NCBI GenBank assembly: GCA_034008185.1
Contig: CM067082.1
Location: 128,093,988 to 128,157,987, forward strand
From: Gorsachius magnificus
Taxonomy: Eukaryota; Chordata; Aves; Pelecaniformes; Ardeidae
Direction: 5' to 3'
DNA: 64,000 nucleotides
The notes beneath the pieces were generated by a model. It ran no database searches. It was not told where the DNA came from and saw nothing but the letters and a program-made list of their open reading frames with translations. Of the stretch, positions 11,782 to 22,223 are shown in pieces. Positions within the stretch are counted from its first letter, which is position 1, and each line of letters begins with the position of its first letter. A program made the translations under genes and the position numbers.

Positions 11782-12470
11782 AAGTGCATCTACACTAATG
11801 CACGCAGCATGGGCAACAAACGGGGGGAGCTGGAAGCCATTGTAAAGCAGGATGGTTATGATGTAGTCGCCATCACAGAAACGTGGTGGGATGCCTCCCA
11901 TGACTGGAGTGCTGCGATGGATGGCTACAAACTCTTCAGAAGGGACAGGCAAGGAAGGAGAGGCGGTGGGGTGGCTCTGTATGTTAGGGAGTGTTTAGAT
12001 TGTACAGAGCTTGACACTTGTGGTGGGGCAGAATGCTTATGGGTGAGGATGAGGGGGAAGGCCAACAAGAAAGATATCCTGTTGGGAGTCTGTTACAGAC
12101 CACCCGACCAGGATGAGGACGTTGACGAAGAATTCTACAAGCGGCTGGCAGGAGTCTCTCAGTCACGAGCTCTTGTTCTTGTGGGGGACTTCAACTTCCC
12201 AGACATCTGCTGGAAATACAATACAGCAGAAAGGAAACAGTCCAGAAGGTTTCTGCAGTGTGTGGAAGATAACTTCCTGACACAGCTGGTAAGTGAGCCT
12301 ACCAGGGGAAGTGCCCTGCTTGACCTCCTGTTCACTAACAGAGAAGGACTGGTGGGAGAGGTGGTGGTTGGAAATCATCTAGGCCTTAGTGATCATGAAA
12401 TGGTAGAGTTTTCGATCTTTGGTGAGGTAAGGAAGGGGGTCAGCAAGACTGCCACCATGGATTTCCGGAG
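11782..12470 (+). other. ORF2 endonuclease domain (APE type)
   Basis: Residues are numbered from the codon at 11752. The catalytic series of an AP-endonuclease-like nuclease is complete. It has the Asn of YTNARS (residue 16), Glu43 in ITETWWD, Tyr115 in YRPP, Asp146 and Asn148 in GDFNFPD, Asp191 in LLDLLFTN, and Asp214-His215 in GLSDHE. This domain makes the first-strand nick that primes target-primed reverse transcription. All key residues being intact fits a recent insertion. Beyond it, up to the frame break, lies the basic linker region (NRRGRRPAWLD, EKRRAYQLWKKG), typical of CR1 and related LINEs. Confidence 0.92.
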
Positions 12471-13084
12471 GGCAGACTTTGACCTGCTCAGAACACTGGT
12501 TGGGAGAGTCCCTTGGGAGATAGTCCTGAAGGGCAAAGGGGTCCAGGAAGGCTGGGTGTTTTTCAAGGAAGAAGTCTTAAAGGCACAGGACCAGGCTGTC
12601 CCCATGTGCCGTAAGACGAATCGGCGGGGAAGACGACCGGCCTGGCTGGACAGAGGACTACTAGTGCGACTAAGGGAAAAAAGGAGAGCTTACCAGCTCT
12701 GGAAGAAGGGGCAGGCAACCCAAGAAGAGTACAGGGATCTTGTCAGGTCATGCAGAGAGGAGATTAGAAAGGCAAAAGCCCAGCTGGAATTTAACCTGGC
12801 CACTGTTGTAAGGGATAATAAGAAGAGTTTTTATAAATATGTTAACAGCAAAAAGAGAGCCAGGGAGAACCTCCATCCTCTAGTGGATGCAAGGGGGAAC
12901 ATTGCCACTAAAGATGAGGAAAAGGCTGAGATACTCAACGCCTTCTTTGCCTCGGTCTTTAATGGCCCGACGAGTTATCCCCAGGGTACCCAGCCTCCTG
13001 AGCTGGAAGATGGGGACAGAGAGTGGAATGAACCCCCCTTAATCCAGGAGGAAGCAGTCTTTGACCTGCTATGCCCACCTGGAC

Positions 13085-14545
13085 ATCCACAAGTCTATGG
13101 GGCCGGATGGGATCCACCCAAGAGTGCTGAAGGAGCTGGCAGAGGAGCTTGCCAAGCCACTCTCTATCATTTATCAGCAGTCCTGGAGAACAGGGGAGGT
13201 CCCAGATGACTGGAGGTTGGCAAATGTGATGCCTCTCTTCAAGAAGGGCCGGAAGGAGGATCCAGGGAACTACAGACCAGTCAGCCTAACCTCGGTACCG
13301 GGGAAAATTATGGAGCGGTTTATCTTGAGTGTGCTCACCAAGCACATGGAGGACAATCAGGGGATCAGGCCCAGTCAGCATGGGTTCACGAAAGGCAAAT
13401 CTTGCCTAACCAACCTGATTTCCTTCTATGACCAGGTGACCCACCTGGTAGATGAGGGAAAGGCTGTGGATGTTGTCTACCTGGACTTCAGCAAAGCCTT
13501 CGACACAGTCTCCCATAGCATTCTCGTGGAGAAGCTGGCAGTTCATGGCCTAGATGGATATACTCTTCGCTGGGTTAAAAACTGGCTGGGTGGCCGAGCC
13601 CAGAGAGTCGTGGTGAATGGAGCTAAATCCAGTTGGTGGCCGGTCACAAGCGGTGTCCCCCAGGGCTCAGTTCTAGGGCCAGTCTTGTTTAATATCTTTA
13701 TCAATGACCTGGATGAGGGGATTGAGTGTGCCCTCAGTAAATTTTCAGATGACACTAAACTGGGTGGTAGTGTTGATCTGCTGGAGGGGAGGAGGGCTCT
13801 GCAAAGGGACCTGGACAGGCTGGATCGATGGGCCGAGGCCAACTGTATGAGGTTCAACAAGGCCAAGTGCCGGGTCCTGCACTTTGGTCACAACAACCCC
13901 ATGCAGCGCTACAGGCTTGGGGAAGAGTGGCTGGAAAGCTGCCTGGTGGAAAAAGACCTGGGGGTGCTGGTTGACAGCCGGCTGAATATGAGCCAGCAGT
14001 GTGCCCAGGTGGCCAAGAAGGCCAATGGCATCCTGGCCTGTATCAGGAATAGTGTGGCCAGCGGGAGTAGGGAAGTGATCGTGCCCCTGTACGCGGTGCT
14101 GGTGAGGCTGCACCTCGAATACTGTGTTCAGTTTTGGGCCCCTCACTCCAAGAAAGATGTTGCCTTGCTGGAACAGGTCCAGAGGAGAGCCACAAACCTG
14201 GTGAGGGGTCTGGAACACAAGTCATATGAAGAGCGGCTGAGGGAACTGGGGTTGTTTAGTCTGGAGAAGAGGAGGCTGAGGGGAGACCTGATCGCCCTCT
14301 ACAGCTACCTGAAAGGAGGCTGTAGCGAGGTGGGGGTCGGCCTCTTCTCCCTGGTAACAGACGATAGGACGAGGGGGAATGGCTTGAAGCTGCGCCAGGG
14401 CAGGTTTAGGTTGGACATTAGGAAAAACTTCTTCACCGAGAGGGTTGTCAGGCTCTGGAATGGGCTGCCCAGGGAGGTGGTGGAGTCCTCATCCCTGGAG
14501 GTATTTAAAAGAAGGATAGATGAGGTGCTTAGGGACATGGTTTAG
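13085..14545 (+). other. ORF2 reverse transcriptase domain and CR1 C-terminus
   Basis: Residues are numbered from the codon at 13061. Conserved RT blocks appear in order: [11 protein letters not shown] (69-79), [10 protein letters not shown] (106-115), [13 protein letters not shown] with the first catalytic Asp142 (13484-13486), [21 protein letters not shown] (197-217), and the catalytic core FSDD with Asp230-Asp231 (13748-13753). Position two of this core is Ser instead of the usual Ala; both metal-binding Asp residues are kept. After the thumb, the C-terminal CR1 segment runs through [15 protein letters not shown] and [14 protein letters not shown] to the stop. No RNase H domain is seen, as expected for CR1. 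Confidence 0.93.
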
Positions 14546-14626
14546 TGGTGGGATGGCAGTGCTAGGTTAACGGTTGGACTCGATGATCTTAAAGGTCTTT
14601 TCCAACTGAGGTGATTCTATGATCTC
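14546..14626 (+). other. CR1 3' UTR with hairpin and terminal ATTCTATGA
   Basis: After the ORF2 stop comes the short conserved CR1 3' tail. GTTGGA (14573-14578) and TCCAAC (14601-14606) are perfectly complementary and flank GATGATCTTAAAGGTC-like sequence, the stem-loop expected to be recognised by the element's reverse transcriptase. The end is a single ATTCTATGA (14614-14622) rather than several tandem copies, followed by TCTC and a TA tract. There is no poly(A), as is usual for CR1. Confidence 0.88.
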
Positions 14627-16635
14627 TATATATATTTCAACAGAACATGGCTACAGGTAATTAAACTTTCACGAGTAAATCATGAGGCACATCAGTTAAG
14701 AGACATAACGGATTTGAGAAGTCATTACAGGTTTGCAGTGAATTACAACTCTGGTTTGTAAACTGGAGCAGCAGTTCTGTCACTCCATCCATGTTGCTCA
14801 CAATGGTGACACTGTCAAAGGGCAAAAGCCAGTGAATTTTGTGCAGAGAAATGATCCGGAGGTGCAGGTATTTCTCCTCTTAGTATAAACAGTGAAAAAA
14901 TAAGGCTCTTAAATGTAAGCATATTTTCTCAAAAAGCAATTAGGAATACAATATCATAGGTCAATGAAATCATGCCTCAACCTGACCATAACATAGAGAT
15001 GAGAATGGCTAGAAGACAGGAGAGTTACAATCAGTGTCATGCATGGATCTTCAGAAGTATATAGCATTTTCACCAAAACATTTTAAGTAATTCCATCTCC
15101 CTCTTGACATTCACTCTACTACAACCATCATATTTGTCTTTCCATTCTTTTCAGTTCATCAGTGTGTATATCGCATTTACCACAAGCACTGCTGTAAATT
15201 GCTATATTTATTACGATGCTTTGAATTAAATGCTTTCACCTCCACATGGTGCTAAGCAACACTTCATGATCAAGAGCTAGTAATTAAGACAAACACAAAG
15301 AGAACACAGTGGTAATACAGCTTTTCTGAGTTGCCCTAAGAAAGACACAGATGTGCAACACCCCAATTTCACTTTGAAATTAAGTGATCCGCTAGCTATA
15401 AGGGGAAACAATACAAGTAAAAAAAAATAATCTCAGTGAGATATTAATAGAAATTTCTATACCTAAAATCAGCTGTGAACAGATGTAGACTGAAGAATTT
15501 CACTCTCTGTTAAATTATTCTGATAAGACGTTCCTGAACGGCCATGAACTCTTCCACAGGGTTTTCATTCTTTACTCAGTTCTATAGGATGGTAAAAACA
15601 AAGGAAGTCTTTTTTTATGTTCTATATGACTTATAAAGGAGAAAAAAATATACCTCCTAAGATGCAAAGGCTTATTGGCTGCATAGATAGTATTGTGACT
15701 GCATTATTTTCTGGATGTAAAAAGTAATACTGTCAAATAAAAAATAAAAGTGACTAAGTCTATTGGCTCTTCCAGTTTAATCCTTTCCTAGCTGAAATCA
15801 TTATGGAGCGCACTGTGCATCACCAGAAAAAAAAATATCTTAGTGAAAATGAGACAACAGAAAGAAAGCCAAAACTAATCCAGACCAAAGCAAACAAATG
15901 AAACTCCCTTCCCCCTAGCTTTTTCTGGCTGTTGATAGTATGTTTATAAAGTACATTTATATCAAATGTACAACAGTGTTTAGGAAGTTGTAAATATAAG
16001 GCATGAAATACTGGGCAGAAGGAAGTATTCTACAGCCACTAGGAAGTTGAATATGCTCATTGATCCCACTGAAAACTAAATTATTTTTTGCTGATGAAGA
16101 GTTACTGTTCAACCCTGCTAAAGACAATCACTTGAACCAATGCAGGGAGAGCAGCAACAGCATATAGCTCAGATGGCCCTTTTAGTAAGGATCACAATTT
16201 TAGACCTGCTTTAACTTATTATGAAACCACATGCTAAGTCATAGAAAAACATATTGTAGTCTGAGACAGCCTTCTGTAGTCTTACAAAATACAAATAGGG
16301 TGGTTCTGCAGCTGCTGGAAATTGGTGATGATGCATTAAAATCAGGCAATTCTTCTCTTTAGTTTTTGTTTGTGCCTTTTTGGTAGGCTGTCTCAAAGTA
16401 CTTTATGAGTCAAACCTGTAAATGTCTCTTATTCTAAAATAAACAGCACTCAGCATGACACAAATGACATTTTGTGAGGCTCCAGGAGGGAGTAAAGTAG
16501 CACTGCCATACAGTTCCTTCTTCCTCTCTAAATGTCATTACACTGTTTGATATAGTAACAGAAATCACTTAGCCAGTTGGACAGCACAGCAGGTCATTCT
16601 AGAATTGATTTTAAACAATTTTAGAAAAAATGTTT

Positions 16636-16652
16636 CACACACACAAACACAA
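16636..16652. repeat. Short interrupted CA repeat
   Basis: CACACACACA-type sequence with one AA interruption, followed by an A-rich stretch. A minor simple repeat. Confidence 0.75.
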
Positions 16653-18385
16653 AATAAAAAATTAATGCAAAACAGTCCCTAATGGTTCTTAATAGTTTAC
16701 TTACTCAGCACTTCATTTGCCAAGATTATTGTATATGTACATAATAAACTTGACTGCATGCTGAAATAGTCTTGTTTATTGGTTCAACCACATGAGCTCA
16801 TTACATATTCATTTTGGTGTTCATCATTTTTTGTCCACATGCTGTACAGAATCCAAACAGTTGAAACAATATTGTGTGCATACTTGGTGCGGTGTATATG
16901 AAGATTATGCTGAAGTTATTACCCCTTACCTGAATTACAGCAGAACAAAAAGATCTCAAAGAATGCTAAATATGTAGTGCTGTAGTATCCTGAGAAACTT
17001 AAGAGTTGTGCTCAACCTTTTGTCAGGTAAAGCAGAAGTACAAAAGGATCTATGATACATATATAGATCAACCAGTCAATACCATTCAGGTACGGATGAA
17101 TTGTATCAATCTCTTTAGCCATGCAAACAATCACAATCAAGAAATGTCAGATAACAAACCAAACCAAAACAATTTCCACCATTAACATTCAATGGAAACA
17201 TTAAAAAAAAAGCAATCCAATCCCCCAAAAACTTTAACAGAAAAAGTGTGTGATGCATGCCATAAGTAATATTATTCATTGACCTGTGTGGCTGTTCCCC
17301 TTTTATTCACTATGCTCTCAAAGCCCATCATTTTTTAGTCACTAGGCAGTATAAAGATGAAAATATAGCAGACTATTTTCAAGAAGTTTTCAAGGAAAAG
17401 GAGATGGACAGTCAACTGAAAAATAACAAAAATAGATATTTCATTCCCTCTTGTCTGAGCAAAATGCAGCATGTTTGATTTTCCAATCTCCTGATGCACT
17501 TTGCTAGCATTGGTTTAGATTATCAAATCAAAGGGCTTTTCCTTCCTTCATGGGAGATATGTTCCAAAATATCTGCAAAAGAATATCCTTGGCATCCTAC
17601 TTAGTCACCTCAAAGCTCCACATTCATTGAAGTTCACTGCTCATTAAAGCTACTACAGATAGGAAAAGTTTAAAGCAATACCAGATACCTGTGATTCCCG
17701 TAACACACATCATTGAACAAGAGGAATATACTTGTGAAATATTAGTAAACCAAACCAAATGTTTCATGTACACATCATTAATTTCATCTTATAACTGGGC
17801 GAGTACAATTAAGAAGGGCATACACTTTGCATCTAAGAATTATAAAGCTGGCAGCTACCACATGATCATAAGGATGGTGACAATTCCATAAGCAAATGTA
17901 TGGACTTTGCCTGCTTCGCTGTCCCAGGCATTCTCTTTCTGCCTTCTTTCTCCTCCTATCTCCTCTGCTAGTTTCAGCACATTTAAACATTTTATTTACC
18001 TTCTTAAGTTCTGGGCGTGTCCTCACAATAAAGGAGAAATAGCTGCAGTTGAGTTATTTCCAGAATGAGGATATGTATAGACATACTAGGACTGTCCTGC
18101 ACTTAAATTAATTTCCTGAGATAAGAGGCAGAGTTTAATAGTTTTTCTAGCAAAGCACACGTTTCTGTGCTAATATCATCATACTGCTTTTTGTACTAGG
18201 TTTAGTATCTCTATATTAAGTGGCATAGTGTCAGTTCTCAGACATCAGTAAGAATCTGTGTAATACTGCTTGTTATATGATGAGGCAAGATTATGGTTTA
18301 TGAAAAAACATTTTGCAGTAGGCTGCAACACTGAGATATCATAAAGGTATTATGGAGGAGAAAAGGAAAAGAGTGAAAGACCATA

Positions 18386-18419
18386 CACACCCCCACTCCC
18401 CCCCCCCCAAAAAAAAAAT
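18386..18419. repeat. C11-A10 homopolymer junction
   Basis: A C-rich block ends in 11 C (18398-18408) followed immediately by 10 A (18409-18418). It is preceded by a short ACAC tract. Such junctions are slippage-prone and hard to sequence, so the exact lengths are uncertain. Confidence 0.88.
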
Positions 18420-21400
18420 AAATTAGGAAAAGTCATTCTGGTAAAATACCAATAGTGACACAGTAGTAAAAATTTTTTCACACACTTAACACATTTTACA
18501 TTATAGCTTTCTGCTTTCAGCACTTCAATTTAAAAAATAATGCAGCATCTATCTTTGAGGCAGTGTTTTTAGGTACTATAGTTCCAAAGCACTTAGGATC
18601 TTCAGATACTTTTAAACAATCCATATAAATAACTTTGTTGCATTCTGAATTAATAAACTCTTATATAGATCTTTAATGTCTCCTTTAATTGTGTAACTAA
18701 TATATTTATTTTATAATTTCATAAAATCATCTTGTCCAGTTGTTTCATGGAAACAATTTACTATAATTGGGTTTCTAACCAAATGTATGTGGTGTTTACT
18801 TAAAACATTAAAAAAAATAAAAAAAATCAACTACACTGCTGAGAAGAAACATTTTAGCATAAAAGTGGGCTCAAAATAGGCTCAGAATAGACTGCAGGAA
18901 ACCACAAGGATATTGTGAGTTTTGCAATATGTACAATGACAGCTGGTAGCACAGAGACATCTATACACATTACTTTTTATTAAATTCTTGAATTTTATTA
19001 TTCAGAACCATGCATGACTTAAAGTTTTTCATTTCTTAGCCTGAAGCTAAACTTAAGATCTTACTCAAAAAGAAGTCTCTGTTTAGGTATATTTATCAAT
19101 CCACTTTGCTACTGTCCATTTAAAAACCAATGTAATTATTGAAGAATTTAGTGATCTACATACAAGGATTTTTCTTCTTTCCTGCTTCTAATGTTGGCAT
19201 TTGATCTTACCAATGCCAGAGAATAGCTGTGCTTTTCCATGCTCTTACCTTATGTAGTATCAGTGAGTGATACAGAGGCAGCACATCTAATAATAACTAA
19301 TAAAACCCAAAAGAATTTCTGAATATGACAATTATAATTTCCATGTTTGTTATGCCTTTGGCCAATTGTTTTTAAAACAATAGTTTTACAAACTTAAACT
19401 CTTAATAATATCAACTTTACTCCCCTAAATTTACCCTCTTTTCCAGCACTAGAGTGCTGTCAGATTTTGGATGCATTCGTTTTTTTCTAATGATGATGAT
19501 TTTGTATCATTTACTTTTCTTTTTTGTCCTGATCACTATAGGACAAGGATGTTCCCATAAGGATCTTTCATTTATACGATTTCAGATAACTCACTTTTTA
19601 TGCTGAGGATGGCATTTTCCAAGGCTACTAATTATATATCATTTTAATGGTAACTTTTAAAGGTAACATTTACCAAGATACTTTCAGCTCTGCTAATTTT
19701 ACTATGGAGAAATCACTGTCTTCTCCTCTAACCGATGTGAAGAATTGTCACCTGGGAAACAGACTAGCAGGCTATTTTAACACTTTCTACTGTGTAACTA
19801 ATACAACAAAAAAAGGCTTCTCTCATTTATTTAGCAACTAAAAGAAAAAAATCAGGAGCACAGATTATTTTCTGTATGCTGTGTAATGATTACAATACAG
19901 CTTTCCTTTAACAAATGAAAATTTTCATAGAATTCAGAAAGTCATTTCCCCCATGTTACTTGTTTCACAGGATTTTAATTTCTCTTACCGCGCACAGTAT
20001 CTGAAGATGGTGGCAGATGAAAAGAAGTAATGGGAAAACTAGAACCACTAGGTATATACATCTGTTGAAAAAAGTATCTTGCTGAGAAGAGTTACGTATC
20101 TATCAACTGCTTAGGCAAAAAAGTTGTTGTGACTACTGGTTTTCGTAACTTTTTTCCCCATCCTTTTTTCTCACCCAGTCACATTGTACTTGTTTCCGAT
20201 GGATTGCTGCAGCAATCTTCCTTACAAGCACTGTACACATAACCTGTCAGAAATCTTTGGCATTACTATCCTTTACACATTAACGACAGAGTGCTAAATT
20301 GTTTGGCTGTAATTCCTTCCACCTCCTAAACAACAATTTTTGTTTTCATAACAAGGGGAATACTGAAATTTCCTTTGCTACACCAGTACTCAGTCTTTTT
20401 GCTTAATGACCCTTGCAATTCTTTTGCCGCTAAGGCAAAACATTAGGAAACTGCTATAAGCTTTTTCTTTTATGCTATGAGATGGGGAGGACTGTATGAC
20501 CTAAAATTGTGCTATTGGTTTCCTGCACTCAGTTTTCTCTCCTGCTAATCCTTCTCCAATTTATAAGTGATAAAATAAGGACAGGAACAAATTTTCAATG
20601 TGCAAAGATATAAATGGAGATTTAAACAAAGATGACAAAGTCAAGAATGTGGAAACAAAATTTTGTCAGGTCAGCAGTGTGGAGATGGACTTGGCATTAA
20701 ACAAATGTTCATAGATGTATAAATCCTCAGCAATATGTGGCTACACGCATGGCTACTCCTGAATTCTCAGTCATGTGGCCATTTGCTAAATGATCCAGTT
20801 TGCAGCAGAGATGCTATCACAATTCAAAGCCAGGAAGTCGCTCATCAAGCTTTAAGAGTAGGAAGGAATATTTAGCAGAGCAAATTCATTTTCTGCTGGT
20901 CACAGTGTGTCAGCATCTGTTGTGGAGATTATTAGTAACAGACTACAGACTGATCCTCTCATGAGGAGCAGATAATGAGAAGTTTAGTGTGTCTTTGAAA
21001 AATGATTAGATGGCTAAGACTAACCTGGTGGATACCACACTCTAATTGCTGCATCCACAGAGAACCTGCTCAATTCAGTTGGTCATTGTTGGCTGACGTC
21101 TTCATTTCAGACCTTTAGACTTTCCTTTCAGTGCCCTGGAAACCCAGAGCCAGTACCTGTGGTATGAAATTTGCATTGCATAAACAGAATAGAGAATGCT
21201 CAAAAACTCATCTTCAGTGACGTCCCTACAATGCCAATGACTGCAGTGATGAAGTGAGTAGAGTGTAAAGCTCTGGCACAGCTACACTTTCTATGTGTGT
21301 TTAAATCTCATAATTAGAAGTGAAATTACTCTTCTATCTGAAATTCACCAAAGGATGCAAATCTTTAGATGAAACCTGAACCTAGAAAGATCAACATTTC

Positions 21401-22205
21401 ATAAGAAACTGTATTAATGTATGATAACTTCTATTAGAATTAAATTAAAACATTTAGTAGCCTTACTTTACAGCATCATTATTTTCTCTTGCTGCTCGGT
21501 CAATGTAAATCTAGCCAGACACTAATAACTGGATTCTATTCTTTTATCACCAAAAGTAATAAGATATTGCTTTCACTGTAGTTCATTAATTGCCAGGATG
21601 AAAATGGTGTTCATTTAGCTTACAGAAGATAATTGCCTTTGAGAACTGCAAGTCAACCAGAGTATGGTAGCCATGTCTTCACAGCACTCCCACTTACAAG
21701 GAATCATTTTATAATCTGGCCCAGTTTTGGCCTCAAGTCCAAATTTAATTGCACTTGAAAGTAATCTTTTGGAAATAGACCTGTGGAAGTAATGTTCAAA
21801 AATATTAAATGTCTTATGTTTAGGCTGTCAGAGATGGGTCTCAGCTAAAGTCACAATTGACAAGGAGACAATTTTCAACCAAATACTTAACAGCAAAAAT
21901 GTGTAATTGCACTTTAATTATGAGAACTCTAAACAAAAGCTCATTCCAACTCCATTAACTTCAGCTTGAAGTGGAATGGTCCACGGACTCCATCAAAAAA
22001 GGCAGTCAAATAACATACCTGGAGTCATTCAACTTATGAATGTTGAAAGAACTCAGCATTATGTACTAAGCGAGCACTATTTTGTTGATTTGCCTCTTAC
22101 TTTAGAGAAATGCCCTTTTTGTTATGGCTTAAATCTTCTGCCAGGCAGTCTTTACTGACTGTATGTAAGCCTTTAGCCTACTCTGCATGCTTTCTTTATT
22201 TTTTT

Positions 22206-22223
22206 TATATATATATATATATA
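22206..22223. repeat. (AT)9 microsatellite
   Basis: Nine AT units between a T-rich flank and AAAATTGATAAAA. Simple repeat; no mobile element is attached. Confidence 0.9.

Larger units (their letters stand above)
11686..14545 (+). pseudogene. CR1 ORF2 (endonuclease and reverse transcriptase), broken by one frameshift
   Basis: ORF2 encodes the enzyme that nicks target DNA and copies element RNA into it. The first part is open from 11686 and the second part ends with TAG at 14543-14545. They are in different frames, and the change falls near 13074, where a CCC run appears to carry one base too many for the family reading. Apart from this I find no stop or gap; the two parts together span about 950 codons, close to full length for this protein. 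The first in-frame ATG is at 11809-11811, downstream of an endonuclease catalytic Asn, so the true start is unclear. Domain details are given in the two entries below. Confidence 0.93.
11413..14626 (+). mobile_element. CR1 non-LTR retrotransposon, long 5'-truncated copy
   Basis: This is a 3.2 kb CR1 LINE. In order it holds the last 90 or so codons of ORF1 (esterase-like), a short inter-ORF segment, and ORF2 with an APE-type endonuclease and a reverse transcriptase. It ends with an 80 bp 3' UTR whose hairpin and single ATTCTATGA-type terminus are typical of the family. It is GC-richer than its surroundings. The 5' end lies inside ORF1, as expected when reverse transcription stops early. ORF2 has only one apparent frame break and no premature stop besides, so the insertion is fairly young. 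It lies in the same orientation as the old fragment at 8768-9110. The exact CR1 subfamily cannot be given by eye. Confidence 0.97.

Noticed and set aside
13745..14218. 157-codon minus-strand open frame
   Set aside because: It is the antisense shadow of the CR1 reverse transcriptase region and has no family signature of its own.
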